From contig JAHVJD010000004.1 in the NCBI GenBank assembly GCA_019801415.1, positions 310,001 through 374,000 on the forward strand: a DNA stretch of 64,000 nt, read 5' to 3'. The position numbers and the translations under genes are program-made. The notes below the pieces were generated by a model. The model was not told the DNA's origin. It searched no databases and saw only the letters and a program-made list of their open reading frames with translations. Position 1 is the stretch's first letter. Each line of letters begins with the position of its first letter. The DNA comes from Nocardioides marinus (lineage in GTDB: Bacteria > Pseudomonadota > Alphaproteobacteria > Rhodobacterales > Rhodobacteraceae). Shown here piece after piece: positions 48,601 to 56,259 of the stretch.

Positions 48601-49328
48601 CAGTTTCCCTCCGGCCGGTTTTCGAACATGGTCGAGCGCCGCCCGCGCAGCACGATGTCGAAACGGTAGGCGATGGTGTCCAGCGGGATGGTGGCGTTCA
48701 TGTCGAGCCTCGCAATCAGCATCTCCACCGCCTGCGGGTCGGCAATCGACTGGACAATCGGGCAGCGCGGGATCAGCGGGTCGCCCTCGAAATAGAGCTG
48801 GGTGATCAGCCGCTGGGCAAAGGCCGTGCCAAAGACCGAGACATGGATATGCGCGGGCCGCCAGTCGTTCACCCGGTTGCGCCAGGGGTAGGCGCCGGGT
48901 TTCACGGTGCGGAAGCTGTAGCGCCCTTCGTCGTCGGTCAGCACCCGGCCGCAGCCGCCGAAGTTCGGGTCCAGCGCGCCGAGGTAGCCGTCCTTCTTGT
49001 GGCGGTAGCGGCCGGAGGCATTCGCCTGCCAGATCTCCACCAGCGTGCCCGGCACGGGGCGCGCGTTCTCGTCCAGCACCCGGCCATGCAGGATGATGCG
49101 CTCGCCGATCGGGCTTTCACCGGGCTTGGCGAAGTTGGTCAGGAGGTCGTTGTCGCCCGCGTCGATGTCCCCGTGCCCAAAGGTCGGGCCGGTGATCTCG
49201 CTTGCGGTGTTTTCGAGACTGATCAGCGGCAGCCGTGGCGACCGCGTGACCGAGGTCTTGTAGGCGGGGGCGAGGGCGGGCGGATGCCAGTCCCTGTCGC
49301 GCTGGTAGAACTCTCCCTGATCGGACAT
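48600..49328 (-). CDS. pcaH: Protocatechuate 3,4-dioxygenase beta subunit
   Basis: 242 residues from the ATG at 49328, chosen because GAGGAAG lies seven bases upstream and homologues begin near it. An ATG at 49343 overlapping the pcaC stop would add five residues. The Fe(III) ligands are in the expected blocks: a Tyr in [13 protein letters not shown], another in GAYPWRN, and two histidines in [11 protein letters not shown]. The protein also carries the family opening [20 protein letters not shown]. Together with PcaG it forms the ring-cleaving enzyme. Confidence 0.95.
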   Translation of the reverse strand: MSDQGEFYQRDRDWHPPALAPAYKTSVTRSPRLPLISLENTASEITGPTFGHGDIDAGDNDLLTNFAKPGESPIGERIILHGRVLDENARPVPGTLVEIWQANASGRYRHKKDGYLGALDPNFGGCGRVLTDDEGRYSFRTVKPGAYPWRNRVNDWRPAHIHVSVFGTAFAQRLITQLYFEGDPLIPRCPIVQSIADPQAVEMLIARLDMNATIPLDTIAYRFDIVLRGRRSTMFENRPEGN

Positions 49329-49339
49329 CTGCGGCTTCC

Positions 49340-49729
49340 TCATTGCTCGGCTTCGGCGGCCATTTCGGCATAGGTCTGCTTGGCCAGTTTCAACGCGTGA
49401 TTGGCCCGCGGTACCCCAGCATAGATCGCGACGTGCTGGAAGGCTTCGATGACATCGTCCTGGCTGGCACCGGTGCGGGCGGTGGCGCGGATGTGCATCG
49501 GGATCTCCTCGAAGTTGCCGGTGGCCGCCAGCAGCGCCAGTGTCAGCATCGAGCGTTCGCGCCGGGAAATGCGGTCGGAGGCCCAGACCGTGCCCCAGGC
49601 CGTCTCGGTGATCATCTCCTGAAACGGGCGGTCGAGCGGCGTGGCAGCAGCGGTGGCCGCGTCCACGTGTGTGTTGCCCAGAACCTCGCGGCGGACCTGC
49701 ATGCCCCGGCTATAACGATCTTGCGTCAT
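49340..49729 (-). CDS. pcaC: 4-carboxymuconolactone decarboxylase
   Basis: 129 residues, single-domain CMD/AhpD fold. Opening [16 protein letters not shown] and the block [34 protein letters not shown] (in parts) are diagnostic. It decarboxylates 4-carboxymuconolactone to beta-ketoadipate enol-lactone. AGGAG precedes the ATG. It is the first gene of the pcaC-H-G-BKACE operon, divergent from pcaQ. The lactonising enzyme PcaB and hydrolase PcaD, often neighbours, are not in the window, so they must be encoded elsewhere. It is not fused to PcaD. Confidence 0.95.
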   Translation of the reverse strand: MTQDRYSRGMQVRREVLGNTHVDAATAAATPLDRPFQEMITETAWGTVWASDRISRRERSMLTLALLAATGNFEEIPMHIRATARTGASQDDVIEAFQHVAIYAGVPRANHALKLAKQTYAEMAAEAEQ

Positions 49730-49759
49730 GGTCGTCTCCTTGCTTGGGAGAAATATTGC

Positions 49760-49779
49760 ATAACGAACGCGTTCTGTAT
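49760..49779. promoter_or_regulatory. Candidate PcaQ-binding palindrome in the pcaC-pcaQ gap
   Basis: ATAACGAACGCGTTCTGTAT is a 20-base dyad with 16 symmetric positions and a perfect centre, GAACGCGTTC. PcaQ sites known from rhizobia start with ATAAC. It lies 30 bases from the pcaC start and just before pcaQ, as expected for a LysR activator with autoregulation. Confidence 0.6.
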
Positions 49780-49816
49780 AATGCTGAGTGATCCTTTAAT
49801 TGATATCGAATTTATT

Positions 49817-50740
49817 ATGAAAATACCTTCTGCACTGAAGCTCCGCCACCTTGAGGTCTTTGTCGAAGTGGCCCGCAAGATGAGCGTGACACAGGCGGCG
49901 CAGGCCCTGGGCATGAGCCAGCCTGCGGTGACCCGCATCCTGCGAGAGCTCGAGGAGGTCTGCGAAAAACCGCTGGTGGAAAAGCACGGCCGGGGCATCC
50001 GGCTGAGCGGCTATGGCGAGCTGTTCTGCGATCATGCCGCGCGCAGCCTGGCTTTGGCGCGGGACGGGGTCGCGCTGCTGCGCGGCATGGGGGAGACAGA
50101 TGGGCCGCGCGTCGCCATCGGCGCCTTGCCGACGGTGGCGGCGGACCTGGTGCCCGATACCCTGGCGCGGCTGCGCCAAGAGGGCGCGCCGGGGCGCTTT
50201 CAGGTGACGTCGGGCGACAATCAGTATCTGATCGACCTGCTGCGCAAGGGAGAGCTGGACGTTGTGGTGGGGCGGATGCCCGCGCCGCGGCACATGGCCG
50301 GGGTGACCTTCGACCCGCTGTACCGCGAGCGGGTGGCGGTGGTCGTGGCGCAGGATCACCCGTTGGCGGGGCTGGAGCAATTGCCCGCCTCCGCGATGGA
50401 GGATTATCCGGTGCTGCTGCCGTCGGAAGGGTCCATCATTCGCCCGTTCGTGGAGCGATTGTTCCTGGAGCTGGGGCAGCCGATGCCGCGGTTTCCGATT
50501 GAAACGGTGTCATCGACCTTTGGGCGGCGGTTCGTGCTGGCGCATCGGGCGATCTGGGTCATCAGCCACGGCGTGGTGCGGCCTGACCTGGCGGCGGGCA
50601 ACATGGTTGCGCTGCCGCTGGACACCGGCAGCACCCTCGGGCCGGTGGGGCTGTGCAGCCGCAGCGAGCATCAACTTTCGGCAGCGGCGCAGCGGTTCTG
50701 CCGCCTGCTGCGTGAGGCGTGTGTCGAACAGGGGCTGTAA
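49817..50740 (+). CDS. pcaQ: LysR family activator of protocatechuate catabolism
   Basis: 307 residues from the ATG at 49817. An ATG at 49781 would add 12 residues, but it directly abuts the palindrome and homologues begin near LRHLEVFVEVARK. The helix-turn-helix is SVTQAAQALGMSQPAVTRILRELEE; the C-terminal periplasmic-binding-like domain contains VGRMPAPRHMAGV and the linker DGPRVAIGALPTV. PcaQ activates pca genes with beta-carboxy-muconate or related intermediates as effector. Divergent from pcaC, it shares the intergenic palindrome. Confidence 0.9.
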   Translation: MKIPSALKLRHLEVFVEVARKMSVTQAAQALGMSQPAVTRILRELEEVCEKPLVEKHGRGIRLSGYGELFCDHAARSLALARDGVALLRGMGETDGPRVAIGALPTVAADLVPDTLARLRQEGAPGRFQVTSGDNQYLIDLLRKGELDVVVGRMPAPRHMAGVTFDPLYRERVAVVVAQDHPLAGLEQLPASAMEDYPVLLPSEGSIIRPFVERLFLELGQPMPRFPIETVSSTFGRRFVLAHRAIWVISHGVVRPDLAAGNMVALPLDTGSTLGPVGLCSRSEHQLSAAAQRFCRLLREACVEQGL

Positions 50741-50764
50741 TCACGGCTTTGCCTGCGGCGGCTG

Positions 50765-51457
50765 TCAGCCCGCGCGGCTTTCGTGAACGCCGACTGCCCG
50801 TGCGGCGCTTCGCATCCGGGTAAAGCTCATCGAGATGTGGGCGCGTTGGATCAGGGCCACGGCCTCCATGTCCCCAAGTTCGACCGCGGCCAGGATTTCC
50901 TCGACCTCGCCGCCGAAGATGCGGATTTCCTCGTTCAGATCGATGATCGACGCAAAGACGGATTGCAGCCAGATACGCGTGGTCTGGAAATACAGCCGCT
51001 CGCTGACCTCGCGCAGGGCGAGGTTGTCAGTGATCTTCAAAAGCGCCTGGAAGAACGCCATGTTCAGCTCGGCAAAACTGCGTGGTTCCGGCGCGTCGGT
51101 CAGGGATCGGGCGCGCTCGGCCAAATCGCGAAATTCCGCCACCAGCTCGGCGCTTGGGCGGGTGGGGGACAGCCGTCCGGCCAGCCCCGCCAGTTCCATG
51201 CGCAGCCGATAGGTCTGTTCCAGCTCGTTGATGTCGGCGTCCGTTACGATCGTGCCGACCCCTTGAACGGAGCGTAGCAGCCCCTCGCATTCCAAGCGCA
51301 CCAATACCCGTCGCAACGGTGTGCGCGAGACGCCGAACTCCTCGGCCAGCGCCGTTTCCGACAGCCGGCTGCCCGGGGCATAGTCCAGCAGGCAGATCCG
51401 GTTGCGGATTTCGTGGTGAAGCCGCTCGAAACGGTCACGGGCGGAGGCGTCGGACAT
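50765..51457 (-). CDS. GntR family regulator, FCD subgroup (ectoine-locus neighbour)
   Basis: 230 residues from an ATG at 51457; a GTG at 51478 would add seven. Neither has a strong ribosome site. N-terminal winged helix (EIRNRICLLDYAPGSRLSETALAEEFGVSRTPLRRVLVRLE in parts) and a C-terminal FCD domain (LEQTYRLRMELAGLAGRL, LNMAFFQALLKI). It converges on pcaQ and is read in the same direction as doeB2 and doeA, 96 bases after doeB2 ends. Control of the ectoine genes is plausible, and a GntR-type palindrome exists at 54050-54059; control of a neighbouring function cannot be excluded. Confidence 0.82.
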   Translation of the reverse strand: MSDASARDRFERLHHEIRNRICLLDYAPGSRLSETALAEEFGVSRTPLRRVLVRLECEGLLRSVQGVGTIVTDADINELEQTYRLRMELAGLAGRLSPTRPSAELVAEFRDLAERARSLTDAPEPRSFAELNMAFFQALLKITDNLALREVSERLYFQTTRIWLQSVFASIIDLNEEIRIFGGEVEEILAAVELGDMEAVALIQRAHISMSFTRMRSAARAVGVHESRAG

Positions 51458-51552
51458 GTCTGGTATCGGGGTGGTCACGGGTCAGGGCCTTTTGGTGAAA
51501 GGCGCAGGGTATCCCCGCGCCGTCCAAAGTGCAAAATCTTGGCTTCCGGCTG

Positions 51553-52710
51553 TCATACCAGTTTCGCCGACAGCCGCTCCAGCATGCCGAGGCACTGTGA
51601 CATCTGGTCGATGCTGACGAATTCATCCGGCTTGTGCGCCTGCTCGATGGCGCCGGGACCGCAGACCACCACGCTCATGCCGAGGGTCTGGAAGATCCCC
51701 GCCTCGGTCCCGAAGGAGACCACATCGGCGTGGCGGCAGCCGGTCAGCTCCATCACGATGTCGCGGGCCTCGTTGTCGTCCATCGGCTGCAACCCGTCGA
51801 TCTCGCCGATCACCTCGGTGTGGATGTCCGCCTCCGGGTGGGTCCGGCGCATCTGCGGGATCAGCTCGTCCTGGCATAGCTGGTGCAGAACGGTGCTGAC
51901 GTAATCCGCGTCGCGGGGCTGCACCGGGCGCATCTCCCAGTCCACGCGGGCCTTGCCGGGGATCACGTTATGGGCAACGCCGCCCACCAGCGCACCGGTG
52001 TTGATGGTGGTCCAGGGCGGGGTAAAGCGGCTGTCTGCCGGGGCGCGGGCCTGTAGTTCTGCCTTCAGTTCCAGCAGCTTGGCGACATAGCGCACCGCGT
52101 ATTCCACCGCGTTCACGCCAAGGTCGGGGCGGCTGCCGTGACCCTCCAGCCCGGTAAAGCGGGTGGTGTACTCGTGGCAGCCCTTGTGGCCTTCGATGAT
52201 CTGCATCATCGTCGGCTCGCCGATGATCGCCACCGCCGGGCGCAGGTCGCGCTTCTGCAGCGCTGCGGCCAGTGCGCGGGCGCCGAAGCAGCCGATTTCC
52301 TCGTCATAGGTAAAGGCGAAATGCACCGGGCGCTGCAGCTCCATGCGGGCATAGCGCGGCGCCATGGCGGCGGCCGCAGCGATGAAGCCTTTCATGTCGC
52401 AGGCGCCGCGGCCGTACCATTTGCCGTCCCGTTCGGTCATGGTGAAGGGGTCGCTTGACCAGTCCTGGTCGGTGACCGGCACCACGTCCGAGTGACCGGA
52501 CAGCACGATGCCGCCATCGCGCTCCGGCCCGAGGGTGGCGAACAGGTTTGCCTTGGTGCCGGTTTCATCATGCCAGATATCGACCCGCGCGCCGCAGCCG
52601 TGCAGATGGTCGGCCAGGTATTTGATCAGGCCAAGGTTGCTGTCAGCCGATACCGTGGGATAGCTGATCAGATCGCGCAGCAGCTGTCGCGTGTCGTCCA
52701 GTACGCTCAT
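51553..52710 (-). CDS. doeB2: M20 family deacetylase, probable N-acetyl-L-2,4-diaminobutanoate deacetylase DoeB2
   Basis: 385 residues from the ATG at 52710 with AAGGA upstream. Metal and catalytic motifs of ArgE-type M20 enzymes are intact: SGHSDVVPV, RGACDMKGF, FTYDEEIGCFGA, and the final histidine in EQAHKPDEF. It would remove acetyl from N-alpha-acetyl-diaminobutyrate made from ectoine by the hydrolase encoded just upstream (5 bases away), yielding diaminobutyrate. Canonical DoeB/EutE belongs to another family (succinylglutamate desuccinylase-like), absent here; the M20 form is the alternative known in Rhodobacterales. Acetylornithine deacetylase is the generic reading. Confidence 0.78.
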   Translation of the reverse strand: MSVLDDTRQLLRDLISYPTVSADSNLGLIKYLADHLHGCGARVDIWHDETGTKANLFATLGPERDGGIVLSGHSDVVPVTDQDWSSDPFTMTERDGKWYGRGACDMKGFIAAAAAMAPRYARMELQRPVHFAFTYDEEIGCFGARALAAALQKRDLRPAVAIIGEPTMMQIIEGHKGCHEYTTRFTGLEGHGSRPDLGVNAVEYAVRYVAKLLELKAELQARAPADSRFTPPWTTINTGALVGGVAHNVIPGKARVDWEMRPVQPRDADYVSTVLHQLCQDELIPQMRRTHPEADIHTEVIGEIDGLQPMDDNEARDIVMELTGCRHADVVSFGTEAGIFQTLGMSVVVCGPGAIEQAHKPDEFVSIDQMSQCLGMLERLSAKLV

Positions 52711-52715
52711 CGGGA

Positions 52716-53900
52716 TCAGTCCTTCACAAACAGCTGGCGCTCGACGTTGCACAGCGCCTCGGCGGGGCCGTCGGGGCTGATCACGATGGTTTCGGTGGTC
52801 TCCAGCCCCCAGTTGTCCAGCCACAGCCCCGGCATGAAGTGGAAAGTCATCCCCGGCTGCAATACCGTGTCATCGGTGGAGCGCAGCGACACCGTGCGCT
52901 CGCCCCAGTCCGGTGGGTAGCTGAGGCCGACGGGGTAGCCGCAGCGGCCGTCGCGGTCGATCCCGGCCTTGGACAATTCGCGGTTCAGCGCCTTGGCGAT
53001 GTCGCTGGCGCGGTTGCCGGGGCGGGCGGCTTCCAGCCCCGCCTCCAGCCCGGCGGTCAGCGCCTTGGAGGCGTCGAGCATGTATTGCGGCGGCTTGCCC
53101 AGAAACACCGAGCGGCACAGCGGCGCGTGATACCGCCGGTAGCAGCCGGAGAGTTCGAAAAAGGTGATCTCTCCTTGTTTCATCCGGTCGCCGTTCCAGG
53201 TGAGATGCGGCGCGGTCGCGTCCAGCCCGGAGGGGGCCAGCGGCACGATCGCCGGGTAGTCGCCCCAGTCGTCGCCCACGCCCATCAGGGCGGCGCGGGA
53301 AATCTCCGCCACCAGCTCATTCTTGCGCAGGCCGGGCTCGGCGCGCTCCAGGGCCAGCCGCACGATCTTTTCCGAGATGCGCGCGGCCTTGCGGATGAAC
53401 TCCATCTCCTCGGCCGATTTGACGCCGCGCTGCCAGTTCACCAGCGCGGTGGCATCGGCAAAGGAGGCGTTCGGCAGGGTGGCGGTCAGCACCGCGTGGG
53501 CCTTGGCGGAGTAGTAGTAGTTCTCCATCTCGACGCCGATGCGCGCCTTGCCGTGGCCCATCTCGCGCAGCCGCTGCGCCAGATCCTGCATCGGGTGGCG
53601 GCTGGTGGACTGCACGTAGCTGTCGTCGTAGCCCAGCACCTGCTCGTCCTCCATCCAGACGGTGCGGCGCGCGCCGTTGGCGTCCATCTCGCGCCCCCAC
53701 CAGATGGGATCGCCCTCCAGCCCCAGCAGCACGCCCTGATGCACGTAGAACGACCAGCCGTCATAGCCGGTCAGCCAGGCCTGGTTCGACGGGTCGGTGA
53801 CAAACAGCACGTCAATGCCCGCCGTCACCATGGCAGCACGGGTGATGGACAGGCGGCGGTTGTACTCTTCCTGGCTGAAGGGCGCGTGTTCAATGGGCAT
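52716..53900 (-). CDS. doeA: Ectoine hydrolase DoeA/EutD (M24-fold, metal ligands replaced)
   Basis: 394 residues from the ATG at 53900. It opens the ectoine ring to N-acetyl-diaminobutyrate. The fold is M24, but the metal ligands seen in the peptidase at 533-1693 are mostly changed: the aspartate pair becomes E in FFELSG and P in YHAPLCRS, the histidine position is Tyr in CGYPVGLSY, and the first C-terminal glutamate is Met in FHFMPGLWLDNWG. Typical DoeA/EutD blocks are present, including GYDGWSFYVHQGVL and GREMDANGARRT. It is followed by doeB2 after 5 bases and diverges from the AsnC-type gene. Confidence 0.9.
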   Translation of the reverse strand: MPIEHAPFSQEEYNRRLSITRAAMVTAGIDVLFVTDPSNQAWLTGYDGWSFYVHQGVLLGLEGDPIWWGREMDANGARRTVWMEDEQVLGYDDSYVQSTSRHPMQDLAQRLREMGHGKARIGVEMENYYYSAKAHAVLTATLPNASFADATALVNWQRGVKSAEEMEFIRKAARISEKIVRLALERAEPGLRKNELVAEISRAALMGVGDDWGDYPAIVPLAPSGLDATAPHLTWNGDRMKQGEITFFELSGCYRRYHAPLCRSVFLGKPPQYMLDASKALTAGLEAGLEAARPGNRASDIAKALNRELSKAGIDRDGRCGYPVGLSYPPDWGERTVSLRSTDDTVLQPGMTFHFMPGLWLDNWGLETTETIVISPDGPAEALCNVERQLFVKD

Positions 53901-54049
53901 TGGGACCTCGCAAGTGAAGGGTGGTTGTGCACAGGCGCGAGTCGCGGGATGTGTCACATGGAGGATAGTCGCGCCGGAGCGACCGTATCGTCAGTTTGCG
54001 ACCCGTTTGGGTCGTATTTTGCAGGCGATCGTCCCGTCATGCGAATGTC

Positions 54050-54059
54050 TTGTATACAA
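54050..54059. promoter_or_regulatory. Perfect palindrome TTGTATACAA in the doeA-asnC gap
   Basis: TTGTATACAA lies in the 259-base divergent region, about 150 bases from the doeA start and 100 from the asnC start. The form TNGTATACNA is common for FCD-type GntR regulators, one of which is encoded at 50765-51457. A weak operator claim. Confidence 0.45.
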
Positions 54060-54159
54060 CTAGCCTGAAATGCGGGCGCGGCCATGCGCGTTTGCCTGCA
54101 CGGCGGGCAGTGCGCCGCGGGTGGTTGACGGCGGCGCCAATCGGGGGAAGTCTGCGCCC

Positions 54160-54639
54160 ATGCAATTGGATGAACGGGACATACGGATCTTGTCGGTGCT
54201 GTCGCAGGACGGGCGGATCACCAAGGCGGCCCTGGCCGAGCGGATCGGCCTGTCGCCGACGCCCTGCTGGGAGCGGCTGAACCGGCTGGAAAAGGCCGGT
54301 TTCATCGAGGGCTACGGTGCGCGCATCAACCTCAAGAAGCTGGCGCCGCATGTCACCGTCTTTGTCGCGGCAGAGATCGCCGACCACACCGCCGCCAGCT
54401 TTCGCGCCTTTGAAAGCGCGATGCAGCGCTATGACGAGGTGGTCGCCTGCTGGGCGCTGGGCGGCGGGTTTGACTATATCCTGCAGATCGTCACCCGGGA
54501 CATCGACGCCTACCAGCGGCTGATCGACGAGATGCTCGACGCCCGCATCGGTCTGTCGCGTTATTTCACCTATATCGTCACCAAGCCGGTGAAGGGCGCG
54601 GCGATGCCTCCGCTGGAAATCCTGCTCTCCGGCGGGTGA
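54160..54639 (+). CDS. doeX: Lrp/AsnC family regulator of ectoine/diaminobutyrate catabolism (DoeX-like)
   Basis: 159 residues from the ATG at 54160, preceded by GGGGAAG. Helix-turn-helix (DERDIRILSVLSQDGRITKAALAERIGLSPTPCWERL in parts) and the C-terminal RAM/ligand domain (VVACWALGGGFDYILQIVTRDIDAYQ) are complete. AsnC-type DoeX of Halomonas binds near doe genes and responds to diaminobutyrate-type ligands. Here it leads doeC and doeD in the plus direction and faces doeA, so it probably controls both arms. Lrp/AsnC members are also autoregulatory, as the divergent gap allows. Confidence 0.82.
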   Translation: MQLDERDIRILSVLSQDGRITKAALAERIGLSPTPCWERLNRLEKAGFIEGYGARINLKKLAPHVTVFVAAEIADHTAASFRAFESAMQRYDEVVACWALGGGFDYILQIVTRDIDAYQRLIDEMLDARIGLSRYFTYIVTKPVKGAAMPPLEILLSGG

Positions 54640-54720
54640 ATCCTCTGCTTCAGGGGCAATCTTTGGCCGGAACCTCCGCCGCAAGCTGTCAGAGTCTTCT
54701 GTGACAACAGGAGGCAAAGC

Positions 54721-56196
54721 ATGTCTGATACAGCCCTATCCGCACGTGCGGACATCCAGGACAAGGCGCTGGTGCGCTCGTTTTCCTATGTGAACGGCAA
54801 ATGGTGCGTGGCGCAGTCCGGCGAGACCTTCCCGGTGAGCGACCCGGCCAGCGGTGCCTTTCTGGGCGATGTTGCCGCCCTCAGCGCAGAGGAATCCTCT
54901 GCCGCGGTGGATGCGGCGCAGGCGGCGTTTGCCGACTGGTCCACCCGCCTGCCGCAGGAGCGCGCCGCGGTGCTGCGGCGCTGGCATGATCTGCAGCTGG
55001 CCCACAAGGAGGACCTGGCCCGCATCATGGTGCTGGAGCAGGGCAAGCCGATTTCCGAGGCGCGCGGCGAGATCGAATATGGCGCCGACTTCGTTGAATA
55101 CTACGCCGAGGAAGCCAAACGCCCCAATATCGAGGGCGTCACCAGCCATCTGCCCGACGCCGAGATGGAGCTGTGGCGCGAGCCGGTGGGCGTGGCCGCG
55201 CTGATCACGCCGTGGAACTTCCCCTCGGCGATGCTGACGCGCAAGGCGGCGGCGGCGCTGGCAGCGGGCTGTACCGTGGTGGCGCATCCTTCGGCCGAGA
55301 CCCCGTTCAGCGCCCTGGCGCTGGCCGAGCTGGCCGAACGCGCGGGCTTTCCGCCCGGCGTGTTCAACGTGGTGACCGGCAATGCGCCCACGGTGGTGGA
55401 GCCCTGGACCGCAGATGCGCGGGTGCGCGCCTTGTCCTTCACAGGCTCGACCGAGGTGGGCAAGCTGTTGTACCGCCAATGCGCCGGCACGGTGAAGCGG
55501 CTGGTGATGGAGCTGGGCGGCCACGCGCCGGTGCTGGTGTTCAAGGGCGCGGATCTGGACAACGCGGTGGCCGAGACCCTCAAGGCGAAATTCGCCACCT
55601 CGGGCCAGGATTGTCTGGGCGCCAACCGGATCTATGTCGAGCGGGCGATCTATGACGAGTTCTGCACCCGCTTCACCGCCGCCGCACGGGCGCTGACCGT
55701 GGGCACCGGCATGGAGGATCCCGACATCGGTCCGCTGATGAACGAACAGGCGGTGGCCAAGCAGGAGGCCCATGTGGCCGATGCGCTGGCCAAGGGGGCA
55801 AAACTGGCCTGCGGCGGGGAACGCCACCCGCTGGGGCCGCTGTTCTACCGCCCCACGGTGCTCACGGATGTGCCGTCGGATGCGGATATCCTGCACCAGG
55901 AGACCTTTGGCCCCGTCGCGCCGATCCTGCCCTTCGACACCGAAGAAGAGGTGGTCGCGCGGGCGAATGACAGCGAATACGGGCTGGTGGCCTATGTCCA
56001 CAGCCATGATCCGCGCCGCATCTACCGGCTGAGCCGGGCGCTGCAATACGGCATGGTTGCGGTGAACCGCACCAAGGTGACCGGCGCGCCGATCCCCTTT
56101 GGTGGCACCAAGCAGTCCGGTCTGGGCCGCGAGGGTGCGCGTCTGGGCATGGAGGCGTTCACCGAGGTCAAATACGTCTGCCGCGACTGGGCGTAA
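54721..56196 (+). CDS. doeC: NAD(P)-dependent semialdehyde dehydrogenase, DoeC-like (succinate-semialdehyde dehydrogenase family)
   Basis: 491 residues, AGGAGG before the ATG. Aldehyde-dehydrogenase fold with cofactor block TPWNFPSAMLTRKAAAALAAG, general base Glu in ELGGHAPVLVF and nucleophile C298 in SGQDCLGANR. In the ectoine pathway DoeC oxidises aspartate-semialdehyde, formed by the aminotransferase encoded next, to aspartate. By sequence it resembles GabD, so succinate semialdehyde is an alternative substrate; the gene order asnC-ssd-atf matches the Roseobacter ectoine cluster. 81 bases after the asnC gene. Confidence 0.85.
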   Translation: MSDTALSARADIQDKALVRSFSYVNGKWCVAQSGETFPVSDPASGAFLGDVAALSAEESSAAVDAAQAAFADWSTRLPQERAAVLRRWHDLQLAHKEDLARIMVLEQGKPISEARGEIEYGADFVEYYAEEAKRPNIEGVTSHLPDAEMELWREPVGVAALITPWNFPSAMLTRKAAAALAAGCTVVAHPSAETPFSALALAELAERAGFPPGVFNVVTGNAPTVVEPWTADARVRALSFTGSTEVGKLLYRQCAGTVKRLVMELGGHAPVLVFKGADLDNAVAETLKAKFATSGQDCLGANRIYVERAIYDEFCTRFTAAARALTVGTGMEDPDIGPLMNEQAVAKQEAHVADALAKGAKLACGGERHPLGPLFYRPTVLTDVPSDADILHQETFGPVAPILPFDTEEEVVARANDSEYGLVAYVHSHDPRRIYRLSRALQYGMVAVNRTKVTGAPIPFGGTKQSGLGREGARLGMEAFTEVKYVCRDWA

Positions 56197-56259
56197 GGCG
56201 CGCACCACGCAGAATGATCCGCCGGACGGGCGGGACGGGAATTACAGGAAGGACAAGAC

